Shown here: one piece after another, positions 49,134-60,483 of the stretch | Layout of the letters: each line of letters begins with the position of its first letter | Position numbering within the stretch: position 1 is the stretch's first letter | Assembly (NCBI RefSeq): GCF_910592395.1 | Contig: NC_088310.1 | Location: 22,325,501-22,389,500, forward strand | Origin: Lineus longissimus | Taxonomy: Eukaryota; Nemertea; Pilidiophora; Heteronemertea; Lineidae | Direction of reading: 5' to 3' | Length of the DNA: 64,000 nucleotides | Position numbers and translations under genes: made by a program | Notes under the pieces: model-generated | Database searches by the model: none | Seen by the model: only the letters and a program-made list of their open reading frames with translations | What the model was told of the DNA's origin: nothing

Positions 49134-52100
49134 CTGGAAAGAAAAATGGCACATGTTTGAGATACATGATACATCCATCTGACTTTAAAAAAACCAGATT
49201 TTCTAAAATGGTGTTAGCCATCACCTTAGGCTGGGTCTTTGCCTATCTTTTGTTATTGTTGAAAGAGAGATAAAATGTTTAACACATTCACATTCCTAGT
49301 TAATAGATGTAACAGATTTTTATGGACATCAAAGTATGTAGTGATAAGTCTTCACTGGCACATGAGTCATGAGGTGGCCTGAGTGAAACCCTTGTTGTTT
49401 TACCATTTCAAAGTTCAGTTAGCTAGAATTGATGATTAAGCAGTTCATGTCATGCCCATATATACTCTTCTATGTTCACTCTCAGTCTCAGAACTTCTCA
49501 TAGTACAGGTACTTTGGAAATTTTATGACAACAACATCGAAAGAGAAGGAATCCATGGGCAAAACTGAGCAGTGACAAGCCCTTGAGTAATTTACTTTAT
49601 TTTTATTCAATACAAAGATTTCTAAAATATGTACTATAAATTCATTTATCAAAAGTGACTAGACAAACTGCCCCAGATACATTTTCCCAAATTGAGAAAT
49701 AAAACGGTTTTCAGGTTAAAAGCCATTATAAATGATAAATTGGGTGAACGTGCTGTATGGGCGTATTCTGTATCAATAGTCACAATCAGTACAAACCGTT
49801 AAGTCCCAGTTTTTCAAATTTCAAAATTTTAATTGGTGGAAGTCTTGTCCAAAGTACCAATGGTGTACTTCGCCAAACCTGTATCAAAAGCATTTTGAAT
49901 GAGCATAACTGATATGAATACCTTGTTTTTCTACGGGTGGTTGGTTTTGGGGTTTGAGTGGGAATTTCTTGGCCAATTCTCCCAGAAGGACATCAACACG
50001 TTGTCTCTGGAAAACTGAGCTGGGCTCTTCTTTCTTCTTCTCCTTGCTCTTCTCTGGAAGAGTTTGGTTAAATCATCAGAGTTCATAAGCAACGCATGCA
50101 AATTATATTGTCATCCTTAATGATCTGAAGTGTACCAATTTCTTAAGTAAACTGCAATCTTGGATTTTGAATGGCCTTTTATTCCCAAAAATGAAATTCA
50201 AATAATCCAGGGTTCAAGTTGAACATGCTGAAGAGCCTGGTACACAAACTGAGTACGAATAGATGTATTCACCTTTTGGTTCTTGGTCTTTAAATTCAAA
50301 ATAATACCCCTTAGATGGATGATACCGGGAATATGATAGCGCTGAAAAAGAAAAAGAAATTTATTTGGAATACAAAGGTTGGAAAATTTTCAACAAAAAG
50401 GTTGACGGTCAGAGCCTAAGTGCACTCTCTGATGACATCATGTTATTTTCTATTCAAATTCTAAACTGAATAATGTTGAAATGTAATTCTTAGAAACCTC
50501 ATAAAATTTTCAAATGGTTTTTATGTTACTAAGGCCTTCCTTGTAATTATCAGTACTACATGTACTATTGAACTGCATTGATACATGTATTATAATGATA
50601 CATTTTCGGAGAAGAATTTTAATGATGATCATTCCATATACTGAAAAATTCACTCTATCATTGAAGGTTTCGGAGAAAAGTTAGAGTTGATCTTTTGTTG
50701 AGATTCATACACGACTGGCACAATCAAAGTTAGGACATGTTTATAAATAGATCTTACCTTCATCAAAAGCAGACTGTAAACTACAAACTGTGTTCAGCTG
50801 AAATTTTGAATCAACAAATATTTTAGCATGGATAAAACCCAGCCCACAGTTCTATTCTAAGATCAGTTCAGTGACAACGTATTAATTTTTAACGACATGA
50901 ACTACATGTAGGCCTACATCTGATTTGAGACTTTGAAATATTTAACTACTGAAGTGGATGTTTTGTTCAAATTCTTAAAACGAGTTGAATGGCATTGAAC
51001 ACAATTTGTAATGTTACTGCATCATTTCCTGTTTGTCAATTCAAGGATGAGTCCCAATAGCCGACTGGCTACACCAGCACATCACCCAGGGGAGGGGGTC
51101 AGACTGCCATGTGTAGATGATCCTTGTCCCAAAAACAAAAAATTAAAAAGAAGTGATCGGTGTTTTTTTTCGGTGCCAAGTGAGGAGCGCAGGGGGAACA
51201 GTACAACAAAGATGCTCTACACCTGGCCCCTGGCATCCCACCTAATCAATGTACCCTCAAACAATACCGATCCAGGCTTTTGTTGACCAGCAGAACATGG
51301 CGATGTGCCAATATCGATGTTAAATGCATATTGAAATTGTGCACACGAAAAGTCATCCTGACATAACCAGTGATTTTCAATATACTCCGCCTCTTGAAAG
51401 TTCAACGAGGTAGGAGTATCAAAAACCTGTATCTCAGGATGACAATATAAAGGATAAGGTGGTACAATTATACATGTAGCCTCTGTGCGCATTAATGTGT
51501 ACAGGCAGCTGTTTTCTACATTGTAGTGCCTACAAGTGTACTGCCTACTGGGGCTATACATGTAACTGCACCACCTTACCTAATACATGTTAGTCTCACC
51601 ATTCTTGAATTTATGACTGAACACAAATCAGGGGCTTGATAAATCACTCCTGCTATGATGTAATAATCTGCTAGAGGAGTGACTGAAAAAAAGATATTTT
51701 GAAAATTTCAGTTTCTTTACTACATTTTGATGCATCTTTAGCTGAAGTGAAAAATCTATTATTATTAACAAATTCCTAACTACAAAAAAAGGACTGCTTC
51801 CACAATACATGTAACAGACAAATGATTATTGTCTTTCGTAGCTATAATATCGTAGTAGGCCTACCCAAGCTTCCTGGTTCCTGTACTGAAAACAAATGAA
51901 ATGGCCAGGGCCATTGTGCTCACCTCATGTGGAGGAAAGATGGATAAAGAGCATGGTCTTGTGTCATGTAGTGTTAGGTTTGATGTAGGTCCAAGCAATT
52001 ACAATTTCCCCAAAATGGCCAATTTACAGTACATTCGACCTCTGTGACCTTGAAAAGTAGGTCAAATCAAAGAAGACCCGGGTGACACATTGAATGGTTG

Positions 52101-52934
52101 TTAGAATTAGATGTACCTATGATATAAAATTGGTGCCAATCGGGCAAGTCATTACTAGGAATAATGGCATTTTGAAGAATTTAGGATTTGGCCCCCTCCC
52201 TGGAGGCCAAACGGCAAATCAGATCGCACCAAACTTCGGTACCTGAGATCACCTGACCAAGGGGTACATGTGTACTTAATTTGTGATCAATAGTCATTGC
52301 AGTTAAGAAACGTGCCATAGTTACGGCCTGACGGCCAATTTACGCCATTTGACCTCTGTGACCTTGACAAGAAGGTCAAATTAAAAACCTGTGTGACATA
52401 TACTGTATGGTGGTTAGATGTACCCATGATATCAAATTGGTGGCAATCGGGCAAGAAGTTAAGGAATAATCACATTTTTAAGGTTTTTGGATTTTGCCCC
52501 CTGGTGGTCAAGTGGTGAATCATATTAGACCAAACTTCGGTCCCTGAGATCACCTGACTAAGGGGTAAATGTGTACCAAATTTGGTATCAATAGTCATTG
52601 CAGTTTAGAAACGTGCCATCATTACATCCTAACGGCTAATTTACACCATTTGACCTCTGTGACCTTGAAAAGGAGGTCAAATCAAAAACCCGGAGGATAT
52701 ATGATGCACCTTTGCTAGAAGTACCTACCATATTTTTTTCAAAATTTCCCGACTACTATTAAGGGAGATATTGCATATTTTCACTTTTAACGTTTGGCCC
52801 CCTGGTGGCCAAACCATGAAACGAATCGGACCGAAACTTGGTCTCCCAGGTGTCATTACATAAGGGTACATGTGTACCAAGTTTCAACTCAATAGCTCTA
52901 ACAGTTACGAAACGTGCCCTGCTAACGGACGACG

Positions 52935-53011
<77 letters not shown>

Positions 53012-55903
53012 ACGACGGACGCCACGGTATGGGATAAGCTCACCTCTGCTAAGAGGTGAGCTAAAAAGCTTTGGATTGAGTCTAAACCAAATCTATACAA
53101 TATAAGATTATGCAAAACCCCAAATTTTTACTCAGCCCAAAAAGGCACCATTATGTTGTAGTACAAGGTCAATGAAGAAGTGTGGTTTTTCCGAGATCCA
53201 AAAAAATAAATGCATCAAAACCTCAAACGTTTCATAATTCACGGAAATCCGAAGAATCAGAAAGTGAATTACAAACAAACACTTTTACCACAGCAAAATG
53301 TGTGGGTGATCCGGAAAGTTGACTGATAACTGATTGGTCAATACTTCCTCATCTCACTTTGGAACCGATTCACTTAATCAACACTGGTTATCAGCATGTC
53401 GATGTATTTGTGCGAGTTGTTCCATTTTTGTCTCAGCTTGCATAATATGAGAGACATTACATGTGTATGATTCATTAAACACGATGTCAGTTGGACAACC
53501 ATTCAATCAATTAGTAGCTTGTCCTTGTGGTATCAATCGGGGCAAATCAGGTACACAAACATTTAGTTAAGTCAATATTCCAACCTATGATTTTTTCACT
53601 TTCATCACGAGGGGCAAACATGGTGAAATTCAAATGCAATGGAGTGCTGGCAAAACCAGAGAATGAATTTTTTCATTTCTTTTTTCGGCCAGTAGCCTAA
53701 ATCATGGCAGGGTGGGACCAGAAACAATTTTTTTACCTGGCCTTGTCATAGGCCCATTTTTTGTGCTATTAGTGAGTCATCTTAGATTTTCAATACCAGG
53801 TAATGGAAAACTACTGGCACACCAGCAATTTCTGTTCATAGAAAAGTTGATTTTGCTCGAGATATAATCACAAGTCAAGACTTTCAGGCATGTTGTTTTT
53901 TTTTTGGGGGGGGGGAGCTTCAATTTGGTCGAGGCGATAAAGGAGTCAGTAAGATATTGGCCATGAGTCATGTTGACTTGGGTCAACATGGAGGCCGACA
54001 CCAAAGTCCCCAATTCAAAATGACTTCAGTCAATAAACAAGGAAGTGCATGGTCAATGGCTGACCTTTATTAACAAACCAGTAGGCCAATTTTCCTGATG
54101 TGTAATTTATTGAACAGTGAAAGCACAATTCTACTTGTCAAATGTGTAAAAAGACAAATTCCAACATGCGCTCATAAAATTAACTTCCTCTACTGGAATA
54201 AAAAAGGCAGAGAATAGCCCGACAGTTACAATAGCACCACTCATTGGGGTATCTCTGTTGTGGTCAGTTTTGTGTCTTGTTTTGGTATCACTCCATTCTG
54301 TTGAAACCACATGACAAGATAATGTGGAATTAATCGGAAAGTTTCCAGGAATTTTAAAATTGCAATATCTTACATGCATTTACATGTATCATCTATCATA
54401 ATCACAACAATGGAAATAAAGCTATGATCTATCATATGAAAATGATCACTGAGCAAGTTGAGAGAAAATGTGTAGTATAATATTATAATAACAATAACAG
54501 TACAATGTATATTATCGTCTTCCTGCAAAAAACATACAATTAGAATAGAAGTGTGATCTTGAGAGCAGAGCACTTGCAATTTTCATTTTTCCCGTAAGCC
54601 TTCTTTTAAATGACAATCTGTCAGTTCATCAAAACATGTCAAATTTTTAGAGACAAGATGTACCGGACACTACTTGATACAAAATCACATCCAGATCAGG
54701 AAAAACCCACAAGCCTATCAAATGATATTATATACATATATCATATCTATAAAAGAGAATACACGTAGGTGTGCCCCCACACAGAAGGAGAGTTTAAAAA
54801 ATCCTAGTGCCATCCTGTGATCGACCGTTACTGACCTGATACGATTTTATTCGTCTATACACCGTGATCACACTTTTGTCTTCAACACGGACACAGGGGA
54901 GGGTTCAGTTGTTTACTGGGTTTGGGCTGTTGGTTAAATTTCATACATAATTAGGAATTGCTAGGTCTTGTTGGGATGCTGAAGTTCCTTACCTTGTGTG
55001 GGTGAGTGTCGGTGTTGTTTCCTGATCACATAAAGTATAGGTGGTTGAACATGCAGCAGGATATATTCTAATCCGGGCATGTTGCTGAAAATGATGAAGA
55101 AAATTTTCACACATCGGCCCCTTTCTGTCTACTGTGTAGACTAATCAATGTCCTTCCCGGAGTACAATGTCAAACAGACTGAATTTCACAGAAGCGATAG
55201 AACTTTTAAAGGATATATTTTGGATTGGCATCTTCTTCATCAAAAACTAAATAATAACGTAGTAGGTTGAAATCATTCAGCAAAGTCAAGTCCCTCAGTT
55301 TGGTAATAAAGTTTGAGGGACCGCCAATATAGAACTAAGCTTGCCAAGCCGGTGTATGCCTGTTTCGCCTATTCCTGTTTCGCCTACAAAATTCCTGTTT
55401 CGCCTATTCCTGTTTCGCCTATTCCTGCATCAACGTAACTCATTATGTCCCTCTCTCCATTGACGTATTGTTTCAATGCGTACATATGTGGCTCTCCTCG
55501 GGTTTGGTCGGTCAGTAAGGGACGGTTCATATTCCTACGTCTGTGGGGAGGTTAGCAATACATTTGAATAGGCGAAACAGGAATAGGCGAAACAGGAATA
55601 GGCGAAACAGGAATAGGCGGAACAGGAATAGGCGAAACAGGAATACACCGCCAAGCCCTCAGCAACTCTAAAACAATGTCCGATACCCAAAGACAGACTT
55701 GTCTTCTGATTTGGTTAATTTCTCAATACTTCTTTATACCTACTTGAGCTGTTCTGGGTTAAGCCGCTGCATTTTCACAATCTCATTATTACACGTAGGG
55801 TCATAGAATTGATTGGACCTATCTGAGAAGTAATCCATGATATTTTCGGCATTTAGCAGGGGGATCCATTCGCTGGCATACCATGATGTCGACAACAGAT
55901 TAT
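49003..55903 (-). CDS. MED6: Mediator of RNA polymerase II transcription subunit 6
   Basis: Head-module subunit of Mediator, which links activators to RNA polymerase II; nuclear. Seven minus-strand exons: 55903-55744, 55084-54993, 51682-51600, 50797-50758, 50341-50273, 50053-49922, 49133-49003. All have GT-AG introns and compatible phases. They encode about 235 residues plus a missing short N-terminus (human MED6 is 246). Conserved blocks in order: [116 protein letters not shown]. The C-terminal tail is acidic/lysine-rich ([12 protein letters not shown]), as usual. Exon 1 (only about 7 codons in human) was not identified. The gene is convergent with the RGS gene. Confidence 0.95.
49922..50053 (-). 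CDS. MED6: MED6 exon 7
   Basis: Acceptor ctcttccag, donor CAAG|GTATTC. It encodes a lysine-rich stretch, then [20 protein letters not shown] and [13 protein letters not shown], matching the EPSSIFQRQRVD region of vertebrate MED6. Confidence 0.94.
50273..50341 (-). CDS. MED6: MED6 exon 6
   Basis: Acceptor ctttttcag, donor AAAG|GTGAAT. It encodes [20 protein letters not shown] then EPK, with the invariant RYHPSKGY motif. Confidence 0.94.
50758..50797 (-). CDS. MED6: MED6 exon 5
   Basis: Only 40 nt: acceptor aatttcag, [13 protein letters not shown], donor G|GTAAGA. Corresponds to the LTAVHGIQSAFDE block of vertebrate MED6. Confidence 0.93.
51600..51682 (-). CDS. MED6: MED6 exon 4
   Basis: Acceptor tttttttcag, donor ATG|GTGAGA. 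It encodes [20 protein letters not shown] then SVINSRM, the most conserved MED6 block. A 3.3-kb intron precedes it and contains a composite repeat. Confidence 0.95.
51897..53068. repeat. Composite dispersed repeat with triplicated core
   Basis: In the MED6 intron between exons 3 and 4. Begins near CCAGGGCCATTGTGCTCACC and contains three diverged copies of an approximately 305-bp unit (starting near 52021, 52337 and 52638). Each has TTGACCTCTGTGACCTTGA, AATCGGGCAAG-like and AAACGTGCC blocks. A GAC microsatellite (52928-53021) and the perfect hairpin AGCTCACCTCT-gcta-AGAGGTGAGCT (53037-53062) follow. No protein coding; reading frames on both strands are repeat artefacts. Looks like a repeat family common in marine invertebrates; I cannot place it further. 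Confidence 0.7.
52928..53021. repeat. GAC trinucleotide microsatellite
   Basis: About 30 GAC units with a few GGAC interruptions at each end. It produces open frames of poly-Arg on both strands that should not be annotated as genes. Confidence 0.95.
54993..55084 (-). CDS. MED6: MED6 exon 3
   Basis: Acceptor attttcag, donor CAAG|GTAAGG. It encodes [20 protein letters not shown] then [10 protein letters not shown], matching the central MED6 beta-sheet region. Phases 2 in and 1 out. Confidence 0.95.
55343..55350. repeat. Target-site duplication, left
   Basis: GCCAAGCC, repeated exactly at 55650-55657 on the other side of the foldback element. Confidence 0.8.
55351..55649. mobile_element. Foldback DNA transposon with inverted tandem repeats and 8-bp target duplication
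   Basis: Left end GGTGTATGCCTGTTTCGCC, right end its inverse with one mismatch (…GGAATACACC). The left arm then has four copies, the right arm five inverted copies, of a 15-bp unit (CCTGTTTCGCCTATT / GAATAGGCGAAACAG). A unique spacer of about 135 bp separates them. The element is flanked by the direct repeat GCCAAGCC (55343-55350 and 55650-55657), an 8-bp target-site duplication. It is non-autonomous and lies in the MED6 intron between exons 2 and 3. Confidence 0.85.
55650..55657. repeat. Target-site duplication, right
   Basis: GCCAAGCC, exact copy of 55343-55350; 8 bp, as made by hAT and P-like transposases. Confidence 0.8.
55744..55903 (-). CDS. MED6: MED6 exon 2
   Basis: Acceptor ctttgcag, donor AA|GTAGGT. 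It starts with the last two bases of an Asp codon, then [20 protein letters not shown] and [20 protein letters not shown], ending in [12 protein letters not shown]. An open frame continues to TAG inside the donor. The true start lies in an upstream exon. Confidence 0.95.
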
Positions 55904-56375
55904 CTGCAAAGACATAATGATTTTGCTTCACTGTAATGACTAAAGATAGGGAGTTTAGTCACATTGGGTTGACCTGTCATGCCAGGGGATACAGGGTTTT
56001 CATTGACAGCTGCATAGATCATCAGGCCTGAAAATCATAATGGCCATCACAGTGATTGCCAACAAAGATTATGTAGTATCACTATGGAACCGACCTTGAC
56101 CGCACATTGTATGAATTTCAATGTTCAGAATCCAGATGCAAAATCCATTTTTCAAGTGGGTCTAAAATATCATAAAGTTTCAACCTTTAAAGTGACTGAG
56201 AAAAAACTCACAATAGCAAATGAAAGTAGATATGGTGGAGAAGAAGTATACACGGTATAGGTACAAATCATCATACAGATATAATTTTACTCTTTGGTAA
56301 TTTTTTTATCCAGAAAACAGTATCATCATTCTATAAGGACAGCAAATATACATAATGAGTGGTATATCATTTCCA

Positions 56376-56698
56376 TCCAGAAGAAAGGAGAATGATTCCT
56401 GCTCCAGCTACCCAGTAACCTGAGAAAGATGTTAGAAGCAAAGACCAGAGAAAGACATTTCGCCGAATTCAGGTTCCACCTAATCCAGAAGAAAGGAGAA
56501 TGATTCCAGCTCCAGCTAACCAGTAACCTGAGAAAGATGTTAGAAGCAAAGACCAGAGAAAGACATTTCGCCGAATTCAGGTTCCACCTCATCCAGAAGA
56601 AAGGAGAATGATTCCAGCTCCAGCTACCCAGTAACCTGAGAAAGATGTTAGAAGCAAAGACCAGAGAAAGACATTTCGCCGAATTCAGGTTCCACCTC
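56376..56698. repeat. 108-bp minisatellite, three copies
   Basis: Three nearly identical 108-bp units starting near 56383, 56491 and 56599 (GAAAGGAGAATGATTCC). The period is a multiple of three, so the minus strand shows a 146-residue open frame of three 36-residue repeats. I regard it as a repeat artefact, as no start context or splice support was seen. It lies upstream of MED6 exon 2, perhaps in its first intron. Confidence 0.85.
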
Positions 56699-58373
56699 GA
56701 GACAAAACCCATTGAAAGTGCAACAGCAAGGTCCAATTGCAGCAGAGGGTTTTGCCAACAAATCAATATGCGAACGAGCCAGACATCGTGATGGGTCGCT
56801 TGCTGGATTCTGGGTATCCAAGATGAGCACTTACTGCGTATCCAAGATACGCACTGACTACTACGAGGAAATGGTAGCCTGGGAATTCCTCATTTTTGTG
56901 CTGTGAAAAATAGTGGTAAAAGAATACATGATGCTGTAAACAAGCTAAAGATGCGAAAGTGCAAAATTTCCCAACACTCATTGACACACACTGAATTATT
57001 GAGTATTTTTTTTACACAAAACGCGCAGTTATAACTTTAATTAGGAAATCCAAAGAGTTATTGAGTGCACGAGGGAAAAAATTAAGGTGAAACCAAAATA
57101 ACACTTGACCTTGGGTTAGCGTTTCCCGTCTTCCCACCCACAATTTCACCAAAAGTGCTAGAGAAGGCCAACATAAATTACAATGTGGGATGATGGAAAT
57201 AAGGTGTATGTCAAGTTTTTAAAGGCTATCGTAAATGTTATCCTGATGAGTTTAATCTACAAGACTAGGACTCTGTCAACAAAGGATGTGACACCTCCAC
57301 ACATTTCATGCCTGGACAGGAGTAGCGATATCAGAGCACCAGAAACGATTTCCTGCTCGCCACCTTTAATTGGCCTAAAAACACTTCTTAAATAAATCAG
57401 TTCATCCTTAATCAATAATCTCGAACATCCATGTATCACTATCAAAGCAATTTGATTCTAATCATAATTTATAGATTGTGAGAAGGTACATGTACATCAT
57501 GTCATGCTGTAGTGCTCATAAAGGTTCTGCATGGGAGATTTAACTCAGCAAGTATGTTGATCCAAAAAAACCAAAAGGAATCTTACTCAATTTTAATTGG
57601 CCCATACCCACAAATAACACATTATTACAACTGCAAAAACAATAGGAAGTGAACCTATTAATTATCATTTCAATAGGATAATTTCACAATAAGCGATCTG
57701 ATCTACCACTTCCTGAATAGATCACATGTCATTGTCAACTGAGCCGAGTCGTGGCTGCCATTGGTTACTTGAATTGATAGCACTGCAACTCAATAACTGA
57801 AAACTGACAACTCACAAGATTTGCTTTTGATCAGGATGACTAATCGTAAATCAATGAAACTTCAAACATGTCTTTGAAAATAAAATATACCAACTTTCTT
57901 CGGCAAAATGGTGCATGAGGCAAAAATTATTAAAAAGCCACTCTGTACCATTTATAGTTACACTTCAAAATTTTTTTGGCAGATTTTGCTGTGCAAGGAT
58001 CATAGCTTTGGTAACAGATTTGTAGCAAGTTAGAAACAGCGACTGAACAAGTTAAAAAAGTTTTTGATTTTATTGCAACACCTCAAAAGAACAGAGTTTT
58101 AGTGGATTTCCAATCAAAATAGACTTATCTACCCAATATCTGATGCCCTGATCAATCCTTTAAAACAAAAACGCTTAAATTTCATCCACAAAATATATCA
58201 TAGTTCACATTATTATCGGATGCTAGAAGGCTTGAAGATCAGACAATCAACTAATGACCTGGTCGCTTGATTGTGTCAACATCAAAGTAATGGCATTTCC
58301 ATTTTGGCCCAATGTCATGTGCTATTTATAAATTGGGAATTCCCCATCATAGAAGTCTGGCAACTGGCAATAG

Positions 58374-58406
58374 TATTTATACTGATCCCAAACTTTACGA
58401 TCAGTT
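58374..58406 (+). promoter_or_regulatory. Possible TATA/initiator core promoter
   Basis: TATTTATA at 58374-58381 and TCAGTT at 58401-58406 are about 29 nt apart, the usual TATA-initiator spacing, and lie 62 nt before the signal-peptide exon at 58468. At least two upstream ATGs fall in the presumed leader. Confidence 0.4.
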
Positions 58407-58467
58407 GTTTCGGGAGTGAGTCCGATGAAGAGAGAAGCAAACATATGGAAAGGGACTTTAATTGAAA

Positions 58468-58534
58468 ATGGAACACAAAATAATCGCAAGTGGTTTTCTG
58501 TTGGCAGTTCTTTGTTGGAGTAGCATTGTTTCAG
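58468..58534 (+). CDS. Possible signal-peptide first exon of a secreted protein
   Basis: ATG in context AAAATGG; MEHKIIASGFLLAVLCWSSI then VS, a short basic start, hydrophobic core and small residues, ending G|GTAAGA in phase 1. Phase-1 signal exons are typical of secreted proteins. A possible next exon after ttcactTCAG at 58765 reads DQSGLYINSTTAAK, but its donor is weak. Family unknown. Confidence 0.4.
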
Positions 58535-59619
58535 GTAAGAAACTACATACAATTTTAAAACTTCATTCATATAATGTCAGCAACTTTTATCATTAGACAG
58601 ATAACAAACCAAAACATGGCAACTATCTTGATTTAAAAAAATCTGTATTGAATGTTTTTTTCTGAAAAAAATAGCACGGTGACCAGAACTATATGAACAG
58701 GCAGAAATATGTCCTGGTTTGGTAGAATAAAGTATGACTCATACAGGGGATTCCTTCACTTCAGATCAGAGCGGTTTGTACATCAATTCGACCACCGCGG
58801 CTAAGGTGTTTTTAATAAACCTCCTAAATTTTTAAGGTCTCGTCATAATGCTTTGTGAAGTATCAAATTTGAAGATATTAGTTTGATTTTAAATATCAGA
58901 GAAATATTATTTTCAGAATGAGCTGGCACAAAACACTGGTTAGCTACGGTGCCTTGATATTGGGTCTCTCATACGATGTACTTCGATTGCTCCATCATCT
59001 ACAACCTAAACATGTGTTTGAAAATCCAAATGCATCAGAAATGCAATTCATCATAGCTACATGTAGATCCGGGGGGGGGGGGTACTACAAAGAAAGACAA
59101 GGACAACTTGTACTATTGAAGTCTGGAATGTGTATGCAATGGCCGTTGGTGCAATGGAAGGAGATACTGTCTTTATCATGTCAAATGTCTAACCAACACC
59201 ACTGAAGTACCAATAAACCACCATACATGTACATGTACATAGTATTAAACCCCACATATCATTGCCAGAAAATATTATTTGGAGAGAATACTTGAGAAAA
59301 TTACAACCCCTTTTCTGACAAAAGTTTCGAGTCTGGTTTTCCTACATGTAGGACCAGCAGAGAGAGCAGAGACATCAGAAAGTAAAGAATGTTACAGTTT
59401 CCGAAAAGTAGGTTTTCTTGAATATTTACTACTCTCAATTGAAAAAGAGCAACGCAAAGCAGGTCATACGCCCTCGACTGACTGTTGCACGTTGACTTGA
59501 TGAACAGCGTTTGTTCATGTCAATGTCATGATAACTAGCAAGCAGAGTGAAATTCAAAGACACATGAAAAGGATTGGCCGAATGAGACGAGATGTTCTCC
59601 CAAAATCAAAGTAAATGAA

Positions 59620-60010
59620 ATTCAAAATGGCCGCCGTATCGAATCCAAGGTTGGGGCCTGATTTTCGAAATATATCTATCCCTTAACATGCGAAAGGAGT
59701 TCCAACACACACAGGAAAAAGTGCCCCAGTTGCAACGTTCTCCACAATATTGACCGAAAAAAACAAGATCGCTGCTATGGGGACCATATTGATATCAGAT
59801 TACGCCGATTTTCAAAGGAACCTCGCCCTGATCAAGCCAACCAAATTATTTTTGGCTTGATGACACCAAATGTGTCAAACGTTCTCCCCTGAATTCAATG
59901 GAAACCAGATTGAAAAATGGCAGCTATAGTGGCCGTTTTGATCATCGGATCGTGCCGATTTTCTAAAGGAACCTTTACGAAAAAATGGGTGCAGCATGCA
60001 CGATAAGGAA
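59620..60010. repeat. Degenerate tandem repeat
   Basis: Two to three diverged units of roughly 120-190 bp share AAAATGGC(C/A)GC, CAACGTTCTCC(C/A)C, CCATATTGAT / CCGTTTTGAT and GCCGATTTTC-AAAGGAACC. Noncoding, between the two signal-peptide-like exons. Confidence 0.6.
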
Positions 60011-60422
60011 AAAGGCTCAAAAGTCCTATTGTATTGTGAAGCAAAAAGCCACACCTCTATCAGAGTAATTAAGTAATTGTGCAATTAAGTCACTCTTTTA
60101 AGACTAAGAGGAACTCCTTTTGAACAGAAGGCTTCTCAGGAAGATACTTCCGGGTTGTTGAAGTTCTTGTTTCAGATCAGTTTGCTCCTGTATTACCCGG
60201 AACTGAAACAACAGTTATTACTAAAGATAGGGAGTGGGCTCTATCTTTGGGGAAAGTACTACGACTTTCCTATTACGAAATCAAAGATGCCTCAAAACCA
60301 AGAATCTCTGTTGGCCTTGTTCAAACAGGATTTAGAATGTGACAGGGTAAGGAAGACTAGGTACTTGAATAGCTGAAGACAAGGATAGCCTACTGGAGAT
60401 AGGAGAAAACAAGAACATCAAC

Positions 60423-60483
60423 ATGAACCAGTATAATTTCATGATCCTCGTCCTACTCGCAGTGATGATAAGCTGTTCCTCTG
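60423..60483 (+). CDS. Possible signal-peptide first exon of a secreted protein
   Basis: ATG in context AACATGA; MNQYNFMILVLLAVMISCSS with a hydrophobic core, ending G|GTGAGA in phase 1. Same orientation and same phase as the exon at 58468, 2 kb away. The two may belong to tandem genes or be alternative first exons of one gene. No downstream exon recognised in the window. Confidence 0.4.

Larger units (their letters stand above)
55904..58467. other. Upstream side of MED6, no recognisable exon
   Basis: Should contain the very short MED6 exon 1 and promoter, but no convincing minus-strand ATG followed by a phase-1 donor was found. Apart from the 108-bp minisatellite, nothing else is recognisable. 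Confidence 0.5.

Noticed and set aside
49134-49224. N-terminal extension of the last MED6 open frame
   Set aside because: It continues upstream through a clear acceptor (tttctttccag) into intron sequence; the frame joins exon 7 at 49133.
51011-51286. 91-residue plus-strand open frame with Cys and Lys-rich segment
   Set aside because: Lies within a MED6 intron on the opposite strand; the cysteines do not match a zinc-finger spacing and no splice structure is evident.
52759-53115. Open frames of 73-118 residues rich in arginine on both strands
   Set aside because: They are translations of the GAC microsatellite and its flanks inside a dispersed repeat; no start context, splice support or family.
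55565-55649. Regularly spaced repeats resembling a small CRISPR array
   Set aside because: The units are contiguous 15-bp tandem repeats without spacers, mirrored in inverse on the other arm of a foldback element in an animal intron.
56326-56766. 146-residue minus-strand open frame with three 36-residue repeats
   Set aside because: Explained by a 108-bp minisatellite whose period is divisible by three.
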